Assembly: GCF_030408755.1 (NCBI RefSeq)
Contig: NZ_CP047209.1
Span: forward strand, 1,922,001 to 1,986,000
From: Corynebacterium felinum
GTDB taxonomy: Bacteria; Actinomycetota; Actinomycetes; Mycobacteriales; Mycobacteriaceae
Reading direction: 5' to 3'
Length of the DNA: 64,000 nt
Under the pieces are notes generated by a model, which saw only the letters and a program-made list of their open reading frames with translations, did not search any database and was not told the origin of the DNA. Shown piece by piece: positions 39,416 to 49,033 of this stretch. Within the stretch, counting starts at the first letter, position 1, and the number at the start of each line of letters is the position of its first letter. The translations under genes and the position numbers were made by a program.

Positions 39416-40533
39416 TCCTTCCCCACGATATCCAAGCACAGCTGGAACGCTACACCCGCAAACACTACCTCGACATTCTCAGTGCGGACAGCTTCTATCG
39501 CTCCTACCCATTGCACCCACCCACCGCGGCAGAAGCTTTTGCCCACAAGGAACACACTGCAACCTGGATCAATCAATGGCAAAAAGTCAGCTGGGCTGAG
39601 ATCGACTACGCAACCAAAAACTGGCGCCAAGCAGGTCTAGGAACCCAAACCGTACCTGTGCGTGCCACAATTTCCTCCAAACAACAGCTCTACCACGCCC
39701 TCACACAACAAACCGTTGCGCATCTCAACGATCTGGGCACAAAACTAGAAATCGTCGCAAACGCCATAGGGCATCAACGCGCCCGGGAAACAGTAAAAGC
39801 ATGGGAAAAACTCACAATTGACGATATCCATCGCGGACTTGCGCTCCGTGACTGGTTAGAACACAACCCGAACTCTGGGCTACTTCCGCGCGCAGTTCCC
39901 ATTCGCGGAATGGACACCAAATGGTTAGAACACAACCTCCCACTCATTCGCGCCTTAACAGGCATAGACGATACCGGACTTGCCCACCCACAAACCACCA
40001 TCCATCTTCGGGTTCTGGACCCAACAATTCGACTTCATCCCCTCATCTGCTCAATGGGACTTGACCCAGCCGAAATATCCCCCGCGCTCGATCACGCCCG
40101 CGTGATCATCATGGTGGAAAACAAACTCACCTTCCAAGCACTCCCCGACTACCCAGCCACAGGTGCCGTAGCGGTATGGGGTGAAGGCTACCGCGCTGAA
40201 AAACTCGTCCAGATCCCAGAAATACAGAGTCTTCCGGTCTTGTACTTCGGGGATCTTGACCATGACGGATTCGCCATACTCAGCAATATACGGCGTATGC
40301 ACCCTAACGTGACCAGCTTCGCCATGGATTCTGCCACACTCGACTTATTTCGCGAATTTGCCATCGAAGACCGCAACTACCAGCCACGCAGCTACCAGCA
40401 CCTGACACAAGAAGAAAGCCGCACACTCGATGCGCTGCTTGCAGCAAACCTCAGGCTAGAACAAGAACGCATCAGCTTCGACCACGTTCTCACACACCTT
40501 CAGGCACTACTGCACAACCACCAATCACAATGA
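39403..40533 (+). CDS. jetD: Wadjet protein JetD (DUF3322/DUF2220, MksG-like Toprim nuclease)
   Basis: 376 residues. The N-terminal arm (DUF3322) is followed by a CAP-like region and a Toprim domain (DUF2220). The metal-binding residues are visible: Glu239 in IMVENKLTF and Asp284/Asp286/Asp288 in YFGDLDHDGF. JetD is the effector that cuts both strands of the DNA loop held by JetABC. The active site looks intact. Its stop overlaps by 9 bp the 3' end of the opposite-strand gene next to trmD, so no terminator separates them. Confidence 0.94.
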   Translation: MPRMILPHDIQAQLERYTRKHYLDILSADSFYRSYPLHPPTAAEAFAHKEHTATWINQWQKVSWAEIDYATKNWRQAGLGTQTVPVRATISSKQQLYHALTQQTVAHLNDLGTKLEIVANAIGHQRARETVKAWEKLTIDDIHRGLALRDWLEHNPNSGLLPRAVPIRGMDTKWLEHNLPLIRALTGIDDTGLAHPQTTIHLRVLDPTIRLHPLICSMGLDPAEISPALDHARVIIMVENKLTFQALPDYPATGAVAVWGEGYRAEKLVQIPEIQSLPVLYFGDLDHDGFAILSNIRRMHPNVTSFAMDSATLDLFREFAIEDRNYQPRSYQHLTQEESRTLDALLAANLRLEQERISFDHVLTHLQALLHNHQSQ

Positions 40534-40908
40534 GCATGCAGAAGCCGAATAAGGATCGCTATGGCCGAGTGAAGAAGTCCCATACCAATACAGGTGCGAA
40601 TCTACCGTCGTGGCAATAACCTCAACGATCGCTACGGTAAGATCCTTCAACTCCCGCGAAGTTTTGCTGAGCACCACCACACGATGCAACACCTCAGCAA
40701 GCGGAACACGACCTTCCTGCTGCTCAAAATGCGTGACCAGCATATTATCCGGCTCACAGGCAAAACTCAGTTCCTGGGCATACACGGCAGAAATCTCCAC
40801 ACCAGCACACGTATTGGCGCTCAAAGCCTCATGCACAGCCACCCACTGCTGAGGAGTAAGCAAGAGATGAAGATCAGTAGTGCACTCGCGCATCTTCACC
40901 TCTTCCAT
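40525..40908 (-). CDS. Uncharacterised protein coupled to trmD
   Basis: 127 residues from ATG 40908, which overlaps the trmD stop as TGATG; a start at 40893 has a better site (AGAGG). The first half reads as an alpha/beta protein (CTTDLHLLLTPQQWVAVHEA, then GVEISAVYAQELSFACEP) and the second half is a long helix (VLSKTSRELKDLTVAIVEVI). No known domain is recognised and no membrane segment is seen. It may have a tRNA-linked role by position, or be a local addition. Its end overlaps jetD. Confidence 0.6.
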   Translation of the reverse strand: MEEVKMRECTTDLHLLLTPQQWVAVHEALSANTCAGVEISAVYAQELSFACEPDNMLVTHFEQQEGRVPLAEVLHRVVVLSKTSRELKDLTVAIVEVIATTVDSHLYWYGTSSLGHSDPYSASACSL

Positions 40909-41765
40909 CACTGCAACCCCAAAACCTTTTTATCGTGGTGATCCAGCTTAACGCCGTCGAGAAGCTCAGGCCGCACCTGCTGCGTGCGCAACAACGCCTG
41001 GTCCCGCCGCCACCGCTCCACCTTCGCATGATTACCAGAAAACAGCACCTCAGGAACCTCCAAACCACGCCACTCGCGCGGCTTCGTGTAGCTTGGTCCC
41101 TCCAACAAACCATCTGAGAAACTATCTTCCTCATGGCTGCGCCTATTACCCAACACACCAGGGATCAGGCGAACCACAGCCTCGGCAATCACCAGCACAG
41201 CCACCTCACCACCAATGAGCACATAATCACCGATCGACACCTCGCGCACACGGTAACGATTATGCGCATCATCGATCACACGCTGATCAATACCCTCATA
41301 GCGTCCACAGGCGAAAACAATATGCTCCTCATTCGACCACGCGCGGGCATCAGCCTGTGTAAAAGGCTTGCCCGCAGGGGTGGGAACAATCAGCAACGGT
41401 AGTGAAGGGTCCTCCCCCTCGCGCACAGAAATATCCTGATAACGCTGCGGATCTACACCCTCCACATCATCATGGCGGGCCTTATCCTTATGCGGCAACG
41501 ACGAACTCAACTCTTTGGTCAGCGCAGCCAGACCACAGCCTTGGGCAACATCGTCAAGTGCTGGACCCCACACAGCAGGTTTCATCACCATGCCAGGGCC
41601 GCCACCATAAGGGGAATCGTCAACCGACTTATGCACATCCGTGGCCCACTGGCGCAAATCGTGCACACCGACGCTTAAAATATTCTGCTCAATCGCCTTA
41701 CCCAACAACGCATGGCGAAGGGGTTCGAGATATTCCGGAAAGATTGTGATGACGTCGAGACGCAT
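40908..41765 (-). CDS. trmD: tRNA (guanine-N1)-methyltransferase
   Basis: 285 residues. TrmD makes m1G37 in tRNAs that read CNN codons and prevents frameshifts. It starts MRLDVITIFPEYLEPL. SPYGGGPGMVMKP lies near residue 56; the trefoil-knot SAM site shows FACGRYEGIDQRVIDD and VSIGDYVLIGGEVAVLVI. C-terminal PSYTKPREWRGLEVPEVL is standard. An insert of about 40 residues (GCGLAALTKELSSSLPHKDK and following) is common in actinobacteria. It overlaps the rimM stop (TAATG). Confidence 0.96.
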   Translation of the reverse strand: MRLDVITIFPEYLEPLRHALLGKAIEQNILSVGVHDLRQWATDVHKSVDDSPYGGGPGMVMKPAVWGPALDDVAQGCGLAALTKELSSSLPHKDKARHDDVEGVDPQRYQDISVREGEDPSLPLLIVPTPAGKPFTQADARAWSNEEHIVFACGRYEGIDQRVIDDAHNRYRVREVSIGDYVLIGGEVAVLVIAEAVVRLIPGVLGNRRSHEEDSFSDGLLEGPSYTKPREWRGLEVPEVLFSGNHAKVERWRRDQALLRTQQVRPELLDGVKLDHHDKKVLGLQ

Positions 41766-42280
41766 TAGAGCTCTAACAACCCTTCCGGCGGAGTAATCGT
41801 GCACGTACCCTGCTCAAGATCCACCTCGGGAACAATATCGTGCACGAAAGGAATCAGCACCTCTTTCCCCCCTTTAAGCTCAACCTCAAGAATCTCACCG
41901 GCGGGACCGTGCATCACACCAGTCACCTCACCAATAACCTCACCGTCACGCAGCACCTTCAAACCTTCAAGCTCGTGATCGTAGAAACCCTCTTCTTCAT
42001 CCTCAAGCTCCAACGGTGGCGCCCAAAACTGCGTACCCCGCAACGTATCAGCAGTTGTGCGATCGGGGACTTCCTCAAATTTAATCAACAACCGACCCTG
42101 ATGGACTCGCGCTGCAGCAATAGTTAAAGAATGCTCCTTCTTCCCCTGCTTACCCTTGAGCACCTCACCCACAGCGAAGCGAATTTCGGGCTCGTCAGTG
42201 GTGATCTCAACTGCAACTTCACCCTTGATTCCGTGGGACTTGACCACGCGTCCAATCATCAATTCCATGCGATTGAGCAT
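41765..42280 (-). CDS. rimM: Ribosome maturation factor RimM
   Basis: About 171 residues. RimM binds S19 and helps 16S rRNA processing. It begins with the RimM-type MELMIGRVVKSHGIKGEVAV, and has the PRC-barrel half YDHELEGLKVLRDGEVIGEV with VLIPFVHDIVPEVDLEQG. ATG 42280 is chosen for the upstream GGGGGCAGG; ATG 42268 matches relatives better and is the alternative. It forms rimM-trmD, but rpsP, its usual upstream neighbour, is 6 kb away. Confidence 0.92.
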   Translation of the reverse strand: MLNRMELMIGRVVKSHGIKGEVAVEITTDEPEIRFAVGEVLKGKQGKKEHSLTIAAARVHQGRLLIKFEEVPDRTTADTLRGTQFWAPPLELEDEEEGFYDHELEGLKVLRDGEVIGEVTGVMHGPAGEILEVELKGGKEVLIPFVHDIVPEVDLEQGTCTITPPEGLLEL

Positions 42281-42393
42281 AGCACCTGCCCCCACCACCA
42301 AAATTCAGCGTACATTGCGGATACCGCATCCCACTAAACCAGTTGTTGATTATGCTCGGTCATGACTGCAACCATTCACCGATTGGAGTAGCG

Positions 42394-42726
42394 ATGAACA
42401 TCCTCAACCTGCTCGACTTGGCACCTGCGCTCGACGAACTCAAACCCAAAGCACAACGCGTACTCCGCGGCGATGGGGCAAACCTTATCCTGTTCAGCTT
42501 CGCCCCAGGCCAAGTACTGGCCGAACACATGGCAGCCCACCCCATTACCATTCAATGCATCGACGGTGTTTTAGACTTCGTCTGCGAAAACGAAACCGTC
42601 CGCCTCCACCCAGGCGTCATTATTCACCTGGATAGCCGAATTGAACACCGCGTGGACTGCCCCGATGAAGCACCAGGAAAAAACGTCCTGCTTCTGACCA
42701 TGCTCACCGGTGAAAAGCACAGCTAG
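42394..42726 (+). CDS. Small cupin-domain protein
   Basis: 110 residues. One beta-barrel cupin: FSFAPGQVLAEHMAAHPITI (motif 1 with His), a short loop, then VRLHPGVIIHLDSRIEHRVD (motif 2 with a final His). Such cupins bind a metal or small ligand; the reaction is unknown. ATTGGAG precedes the ATG. It is convergent with and overlaps by 4 bp the helical-repeat gene. No other partner is nearby. Confidence 0.8.
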   Translation: MNILNLLDLAPALDELKPKAQRVLRGDGANLILFSFAPGQVLAEHMAAHPITIQCIDGVLDFVCENETVRLHPGVIIHLDSRIEHRVDCPDEAPGKNVLLLTMLTGEKHS

Positions 42727-44402
42727 AGCAGGTCAGATTCCAAGGTTGCCAGCTTTGACTCCGCAAAGCTGCGACAATTTAACAGCTCCGGCTCATCCGC
42801 ATCTGCAGACACAAGAGCTAAGACACTGCGGTAACAGATCTGGGCGAGATCCTTATCGTGCATCGCCTCACGAACCACCCCAAGTTCCACAGTCGCCTGA
42901 ATAAACGAAATACGGTGCTTGGTCACTGGGGAATGCTGGGCAATAGCCATGCACTGGTCAAGATAGTGGATGGCGCTGCCCCAATCCCCCATCGCGCTAC
43001 AGTGCTGGCCACGCTCAAGAAGATACTGGATACCCTCGGACACACTAGAGACCATGTCGAGCCCAAAACGATCTAATTCGAGCATTTCCCACACGTTGTA
43101 GCACAAAGCTTTCACCGCGCCTTCAACCTCAGCAATGTCGAGCGCACGACGGATATTCACAAGCGCCTCCTCCACATTGCCCATTTGGTATAGCCATTGA
43201 GTTCGCCTGGCTAAACAATAGGCAAGCAAGGATCGGCCACGCAGCGTTGTGTGCACGGTGGCATCACTAAATTCCGCGATGAAGGAACCTAGAATATCAG
43301 CACCCCGCTCCCACTCATCGGTGTGAAGCCGACACGTATCGAGTACAAGATCCATAGCCTCACTGAAATCATGCACTGATGCGGTATCACTGATGGCGTG
43401 GAGTTTATCCACTCCCTCATCGATCGCCTGCTTCGGGTTCAATGCAGCTACACAGCGCAAACGAAGCGCTTTGAGCTCATCCACATCCGCACGAAACAGA
43501 AGCTGCGCCGACTCAGAAGCCTGAGTAAAACTTTCGGCACTATCAGTGATTTCATCAACGATGGTTCCCACGGAAAGCACCTGTGCGCGCAGTTCATCGT
43601 CTTTCGCAGTATCAGACAGCAGCCGATCAATTTCGACAATTGCCTCTGGGAATTTCCCGGCATACATCAACGCTTCTGACACTTTGCGTCGCGCAAAGCG
43701 CTCCAGGTCGCACGCATCATGCATAAACGCCAGATCCGCTAATTTCGCTGCGTGCTGGTGCAATTCCACTGGCATCAAGGGGCCTTCAGGCGTGAAACTT
43801 TCGCAATACTCAATGAGCTCACAGTAGAAATCAAGAATAATCGGAAAACCTTGAAGCCCCGGCCACTGCACGACCCTGGCATAGGATTCGTAACGATGCT
43901 GCCCCTCCAAAATTGCGAGATTGCGCTCAAGCATGGCAATCACCGTATCGGGGATCAGTTCGAGTAACGTTTCGTGTCGCGCTTCAATCCACGGCAACGC
44001 TACTTTCAAGAACTTGCGCCCCTGCCACGTGTTTTCCAGCATGGTTAACAGTTGCAGGCCGGAGAATTCGTGCGCTTGGTACTGTCCAATTTCTTCCAGC
44101 TTGCGCAGCACGTCAACAACTGGGGTGAAATAGTCGGGGATGGTTTGAAGTTTCACATATTCCAACCAACACCAGCCGCCAGGGCTGACGAAGGGCAGTT
44201 TCATTGCGGCTTCGGCATGTTCACGCACGTTGTCCCAGCGGGCAAATTCGGCGTGCATTTCGCACAAGAATACGTGGATGCGCCCCTGTTGCACTGTGTC
44301 TACAGTGTCGAGGAGGTCGTAAAGTTGACTGATTGCATCTTCAATGTCTTCTTCCCGCCCGCTTGCGGCAAGGCGTAGGCAATCTTCAACTGGATCAAGC
44401 AT
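42723..44402 (-). CDS. Uncharacterised 559-residue helical-repeat (TPR-like) protein
   Basis: Almost wholly alpha-helical with paired helices of TPR size; the best repeats are near the C-terminus (YCLARRTQWLYQMGNVEEAL, RGQHCSAMGDWGSAIHYLDQ, AMHDKDLAQICYRSVLALV). No enzymatic motif, signal peptide or membrane helix is seen, so it is a cytosolic scaffold or regulator. Acidic overall. It sits inside the normally compact rpsP-rimM region beside the 1096-residue protein, from which it diverges across a 470-bp spacer. A functional partnership is possible but unproven. Confidence 0.6.
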   Translation of the reverse strand: MLDPVEDCLRLAASGREEDIEDAISQLYDLLDTVDTVQQGRIHVFLCEMHAEFARWDNVREHAEAAMKLPFVSPGGWCWLEYVKLQTIPDYFTPVVDVLRKLEEIGQYQAHEFSGLQLLTMLENTWQGRKFLKVALPWIEARHETLLELIPDTVIAMLERNLAILEGQHRYESYARVVQWPGLQGFPIILDFYCELIEYCESFTPEGPLMPVELHQHAAKLADLAFMHDACDLERFARRKVSEALMYAGKFPEAIVEIDRLLSDTAKDDELRAQVLSVGTIVDEITDSAESFTQASESAQLLFRADVDELKALRLRCVAALNPKQAIDEGVDKLHAISDTASVHDFSEAMDLVLDTCRLHTDEWERGADILGSFIAEFSDATVHTTLRGRSLLAYCLARRTQWLYQMGNVEEALVNIRRALDIAEVEGAVKALCYNVWEMLELDRFGLDMVSSVSEGIQYLLERGQHCSAMGDWGSAIHYLDQCMAIAQHSPVTKHRISFIQATVELGVVREAMHDKDLAQICYRSVLALVSADADEPELLNCRSFAESKLATLESDLL

Positions 44403-44874
44403 GCTGTGCGATCACCGTCCTCGCTTCCTGTGTTCATGCGCTGCACTTGTTCCCACCCCAGGAATTAATCATAGTGAAAGGTGGGTTCATGCTGGCTGGG
44501 GGTTAGTGTATCCATATAGGCTACACCGTGGTGCGGACAAGTGCCTAGACTGACCGCGCCCCAACGAGAACGCACTCTGCTGCATAGTGGTACTGTCACG
44601 CAGTGCTATGTCGTGCCCCTACCTCCCCGACGTGCGTGTCGACGGCGTGGATAGGCACACACGATATTCCGCGTACTGCCACTACTGCCCACGCAAAGTG
44701 AAGATTCCCATCAGCACTGATCGTTGCAGGCACAGTTCGTCTTGAGTAGATTTTTACACTGTTTCGCGGCGAAACACATGAAAGTAAACACTGTGTGAAC
44801 TCAGCTGTATTCATAGCAAAGTTTCATGTCTTTACAGCACATACATTCGCCTCGCTTTGTTAGGTTAAGTAGCT
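44403..44874. other. Divergent spacer between two uncharacterised genes
   Basis: 470 bp, no gene supported. Near its right end TAGGTT (44861-44866) lies 8 nt before the ATG of the next gene with no Shine-Dalgarno sequence, suggesting a leaderless transcript. The rest shows no recognised motif. Confidence 0.4.
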
Positions 44875-47800
44875 ATGAACTCCCCTGCAGCATTGACCCA
44901 CGCCTGTGAAATCTTCACCGAACTCGGCTGGAATGAGGCCAGACTGAGCGATGTTATGTCGCTTCCCCTCGGCACGGCAGAACAACAACAGCGCGCCCGC
45001 GCGGGGCTAAAGAAGGGTGCGTGGAGTAAGCATATCTACGACGAGAATGATCGCTACCTGCGTACCGATTCGCTTATCGACGTCGACCCAGCTCTCCTTT
45101 CCTGTTTCGCAATCCGCGTGGGAGTTGATGCGCAACGCACCGCTCAACTTGCTACTCATGAATGGGGGCTTGCGCATGCGAAATGCATTGCCAGCAGGGG
45201 GCAAAAATTCGTTGAGGATTTTATCCGCAGAACTTGCCGCCCCGATTTTCGCACCTTTGAGCATGCATTCTCCACTCATGCAGTAACTGCCTTATGGCTG
45301 TCCACATTGCCCGATTTCATCATCCCCGCTCATGCGGATTATATCCGCGATTGGGCCTGTGGTTGTGCGGATAGAATCAGCGATTTTCCATGCCAGACTT
45401 TCGGCAAAAAACAGCTGCCCAAAGAAGATGATTACCGTGCACGTTTTCTTGAGCATCTGCAGCTTGGTGCTCAACTTAGCGTTCCCGCCACTGGGCCTTT
45501 TGGTGCTTTGATTCCTGCTGGTGTGCAGCGGGGCTGGATTAGCCGCGACCAAGCTTTTGGAATCTGCCTAGTGGCTTTGGAGTGTGCGCAGCGTCCGGGT
45601 GATCGGAAAAAGTGGGTTGAGATTCTGAGCACTACACTTGCCATTACAGACGAGGAATTGTGCTCCCATGTGGAGGTTTTTGCCGGTGTTTTGTCGACGG
45701 GCGAAGCCCCAGTTGTTGAGACAATCGGTGTGCCTCTCATTCGACTCGTGCCTGCAGATAAACTTGGTGACATCGCTGTGGTGTGTCTGTTTACCAAAAC
45801 CAATAAGGCTCTAGTCGCAGTCTTAGCTGCACTTCACGCACGTATCCAAAACTTATCGCACACGCATACGGTTGAAATTGCGATGCTGATTGGCTCGCGC
45901 GTTGAACAATTGGCGCAGCAACGTAATGCCCAGGTGAAAAAGGCTGCCTCTTCGCTCCTTGAGAATCTTCACTTCTCCCCCGATATTGCCTCACACTCCG
46001 ACGATTCCACTAATTTAAACGAACCGACTGTTGTACCATGGCGGCCAATCCCACCACTATGGAGTATCGAGCGTTTTTCTTTACCCGAGTGCACTGCCCA
46101 CGAGCTTGCCTTACGGGTGGCTGCGATCAACACCTTTGGCATTCACACGGGTGATCTCCGCGACGAAGAGTTCCTTTCTATCGCACACGAGCTTCGGCGT
46201 TCGGCCCCTGATTCCTACTCTCGCGAAATATCACGTCTGCAGAATTTTCCTGTAGGCAATCTCGCTGATACCGAATCTGTTGAGTGGAAGGAACCCTCAT
46301 GGGCGGTTTCGCTACCTATGATGCGAACCCTGTGCGTGCTTAGTCATGCCTTGTCGATTCCCACGGTGTTGAGCCTTCCCACATGGGTGGACTATTCCAT
46401 TAGCACTGAAGATTTCTGCTCGCGCTTGGAGGAATACGATAAGGCAGGATTAGCTGTCTACTCCCCCGATTTGCTCCTTGCCGTCTTTCGCTTAGACGAC
46501 ATCGCCCCGGCGCTGAAACATACCAAGAACTCAACCGTGCCCATTGTGGGTGTTGATGGGCAACCCGTTGCTCATACCGTCGGTGAGATTATCAGCTTCA
46601 TTGCCTCCCAGGACTCGCTTCATGCACAGGAATCTCAAGTCACACTCACCCCATCGGGCGATGAGAAGTGTTCTTGTGAGATACTGTGCGACTCGTTGCG
46701 CACCATTGCGAATCTGTTTCCACCCAAAACGTATCTCAGCTGCTCCTACGATCTGTTCCCACACAGTGACAAAGACGTATTCAATCTGGTGCGCTGGTTT
46801 GAAGACAGTTTCGCCTTTTTAGGCCCTATTGCCCTTCAAGCTGCTTGCTCACGCGCACCTCTGGCCCCAGAAGTAAGTGTTAATCTGCTGGGTGCCCAGC
46901 GTACAAAAGACCCCAAAATTTTAAGCCAGTGCCGCCAAGCACTTCATACTGCCTTCGATCGTGGCCTTATGCAGCCGGATCATTTAAAGGGCACAGATCT
47001 TGACTACGACTATTTTCCACAAAACATCGCTGCCTTCGCACATGCCATGCGCGAGTGTGCCGAAGAAGGATTTCTGAGCATTATCTGGCCTGTGCTCGAT
47101 GGGATTGTTTTAGCTTCTGCTCAAAAGCAGCGGCTATTTGCTGGCACTGCTGAGATTGCAGCACTCATGGACGACCTTGCCCCTTCAGTTGTCCACGCTG
47201 TGAAAACTGGGGAGGCCAGTGACAAAAACCTCCAGGTTCCAGGTCTTCGACTGCTTGCGCAGCGTAAAGGAAAATCCCAAGCGGTGATCACCGCGAAAGA
47301 AGCTGTGGAAAAACTCCCCGCACAAGAAGCGACTGCAGGTGCTGGCGTCGAAGAGCAAAAACTGCAAGCACCAGAAAATTTTGAACATCTCTGGCCTGAA
47401 CAAGCAGGCTGCACTCCCCACGTGGATGATGGGGTGACAGTAACCAATTTCGCGCTCGTTGCCTCCCACACAAACAAAAAGAGGGCCGAAATAACCCTTT
47501 CCGTTCCAGGTTTTTCGGACCCAATCGTGGTGCGCAAGCACGGATGGTTTTACGATATCGAAGAAGAAGCCCAGGTCGGGTGCTTGAAGGGCGAAGAAGA
47601 CGGCTACCTTTACAAAGAAGGGAATACGTTCTATTTCAGCCCGTGGCGCAACCGCAACAAACAAACGGACTCGCCTTTGCGGGGAGTACAACCCGACGAG
47701 TTCCCCAATTTCCTCTCCCTCGTGGTGATCGCGTCCCTTTCCGACGAATACTCCATGCACGTTGCCCGCAAGAGTGTTCGCACGATGATTAGGAAAAACC

Positions 47801-48165
47801 GGTTCTGCGGATCGGCCTCCGTACATAACTTCATGGAACAACTCGTGCAGAATGCTGATTTCGCACCCCACCGTTGCGTGAACATGATGGCGGAAGTACC
47901 TGAAACTTTCCCCTGGTTGTGGCCTGCTGTCACTGTACCCCTCAGCTATGCCGCAAGCTGTGCTACCCCACCAACATGGACCTCTCGTGTACTCGACTTC
48001 GCCATCGAGCATGCCGGCATACTCGCCGAAGCCACTCGTCGGGGTTATATACCCGCAACGGAATGGGACAGCCTCCACGCACTTGCCGCCATCAAGAAAA
48101 AGTGCGCCGCAAAAACCAAGGCCCAGCGTTTGGCTGAACTCTTCGACTCCTACGAAAGCAGCTAA
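44875..48165 (+). CDS. Uncharacterised 1096-residue protein
   Basis: A large soluble protein. The first 400 residues are helical pairs resembling HEAT-type repeats (AQRTAQLATHEWGLAHAKCI; VEIAMLIGSRVEQLAQQRN). A middle segment (about 400-700) is mixed alpha/beta and the C-terminal third contains a beta-rich patch (EITLSVPGFSDPIVVRKHGW) and a helical end. No motif, signal peptide or membrane segment is recognised. It may be related to the large DUF6493-type actinobacterial proteins, but I cannot show that. The start ATG has a -10-like TAGGTT 8 nt upstream. Monocistronic. Confidence 0.6.
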   Translation: MNSPAALTHACEIFTELGWNEARLSDVMSLPLGTAEQQQRARAGLKKGAWSKHIYDENDRYLRTDSLIDVDPALLSCFAIRVGVDAQRTAQLATHEWGLAHAKCIASRGQKFVEDFIRRTCRPDFRTFEHAFSTHAVTALWLSTLPDFIIPAHADYIRDWACGCADRISDFPCQTFGKKQLPKEDDYRARFLEHLQLGAQLSVPATGPFGALIPAGVQRGWISRDQAFGICLVALECAQRPGDRKKWVEILSTTLAITDEELCSHVEVFAGVLSTGEAPVVETIGVPLIRLVPADKLGDIAVVCLFTKTNKALVAVLAALHARIQNLSHTHTVEIAMLIGSRVEQLAQQRNAQVKKAASSLLENLHFSPDIASHSDDSTNLNEPTVVPWRPIPPLWSIERFSLPECTAHELALRVAAINTFGIHTGDLRDEEFLSIAHELRRSAPDSYSREISRLQNFPVGNLADTESVEWKEPSWAVSLPMMRTLCVLSHALSIPTVLSLPTWVDYSISTEDFCSRLEEYDKAGLAVYSPDLLLAVFRLDDIAPALKHTKNSTVPIVGVDGQPVAHTVGEIISFIASQDSLHAQESQVTLTPSGDEKCSCEILCDSLRTIANLFPPKTYLSCSYDLFPHSDKDVFNLVRWFEDSFAFLGPIALQAACSRAPLAPEVSVNLLGAQRTKDPKILSQCRQALHTAFDRGLMQPDHLKGTDLDYDYFPQNIAAFAHAMRECAEEGFLSIIWPVLDGIVLASAQKQRLFAGTAEIAALMDDLAPSVVHAVKTGEASDKNLQVPGLRLLAQRKGKSQAVITAKEAVEKLPAQEATAGAGVEEQKLQAPENFEHLWPEQAGCTPHVDDGVTVTNFALVASHTNKKRAEITLSVPGFSDPIVVRKHGWFYDIEEEAQVGCLKGEEDGYLYKEGNTFYFSPWRNRNKQTDSPLRGVQPDEFPNFLSLVVIASLSDEYSMHVARKSVRTMIRKNRFCGSASVHNFMEQLVQNADFAPHRCVNMMAEVPETFPWLWPAVTVPLSYAASCATPPTWTSRVLDFAIEHAGILAEATRRGYIPATEWDSLHALAAIKKKCAAKTKAQRLAELFDSYESS

Positions 48166-48252
48166 CTTTAAAGCAGCGTCAATGAAGGGAAGCACCCACA
48201 TTTAAACCCGCATTAGCTGCGCTGCTGGTGAAAAGTAAAAATCGGAATACGA

Positions 48253-48295
48253 AAAATCTCCCGCGCCACCATTTTTGGGGCTCGGGAGATTAAAT
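48253..48295. terminator. Bidirectional terminator between the 1096-aa gene and rpsP
   Basis: AATCTCCCG (48255-48263) pairs with CGGGAGATT (48283-48291) around a loop with ATTTTTGGGG; A/T-rich sides on both strands. Confidence 0.8.
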
Positions 48296-48318
48296 ACGTT
48301 CAGTGCGAAACGGCAGAT

Positions 48319-48789
48319 TTACTCTGCAGCTTCCTCAGCTGGTGCCTCTTCAGCAGCAGCCTCTTCAGCCTCAGCCTCAGCCTTAGCAGCAGCGTCAGCC
48401 TTAGCCTTACGCTTCTTCTCAGTGATAGCCTCAGCGGTTGGGCCTTCGTTAGCCTCAGCAAGAGCCTTGTTGAACAGCTCCAGCTTGGATGGCTTAGGCT
48501 CTGCAACCTTCAAGGTGCCCTCTGCACCAGGCAGACCCTTGAACTTCTGCCAGTCACCGGTGACCTTCAGCAGTGCGAGAACAGGCTCGGTTGGCTGTGC
48601 ACCAACGCCCAGCCAGTACTGTGCGCGCTCGGAGTCGATCTGGATGATGGAAGGATCGTTCTTTGGCTGGTAGATGCCAATGTTCTCGATAACCTTGCCG
48701 TCGCGGCGGGTGCGTGCGTCGGCGATAACAACGCGGTACTGTGGGTTGCGGATCTTACCCATGCGCTGCAGCTTAATCTTGACAGCCAT
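48319..48789 (-). CDS. rpsP: 30S ribosomal protein S16 with long acidic tail
   Basis: 156 residues, against about 80-90 in most bacteria. The first 85 residues are typical S16 ([20 protein letters not shown], then [19 protein letters not shown], and the [16 protein letters not shown] block). The tail from about 110 is Ala/Glu/Lys-rich, low complexity and acidic at the end; long tails occur in actinobacterial S16. It is separated by 6 kb from rimM-trmD, which normally follow it. Confidence 0.95.
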   Translation of the reverse strand: MAVKIKLQRMGKIRNPQYRVVIADARTRRDGKVIENIGIYQPKNDPSIIQIDSERAQYWLGVGAQPTEPVLALLKVTGDWQKFKGLPGAEGTLKVAEPKPSKLELFNKALAEANEGPTAEAITEKKRKAKADAAAKAEAEAEEAAAEEAPAEEAAE

Positions 48790-49020
48790 TCTGGCTTCCT
48801 TTCAGTCACTGGACCGTTCAGTCACCACACTTTTCCGTGTGGCCGGTTGCGGCCCTTTCGTCTTTAACCTGCGATGTGACATACCGTTCGGCCGTGGCCG
48901 GGTGGCGGTGTAATCGGCAGGAGCTGCCCCATAGGTTATGAGACAACCTCATAAACCCTAATACACCCACCCCTGGAAGGTCAATTGGCGATTATTACAC
49001 TCCCCAGCCCGCCCCCACCC

Positions 49021-49026
49021 TAGAAT
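49021..49026 (+). promoter_or_regulatory. -10 element for leaderless hydrolase mRNA
   Basis: TAGAAT ends 7 nt before ATG 49034; no ribosome binding site is present. Confidence 0.45.
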
Positions 49027-49033
49027 GTTAGGC

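Noticed and set aside
44596..44814. A 72-codon minus-strand frame in the divergent spacer
   Set aside because: No ribosome binding site, no recognisable fold, and it would cover the promoter region of the 1096-aa gene.
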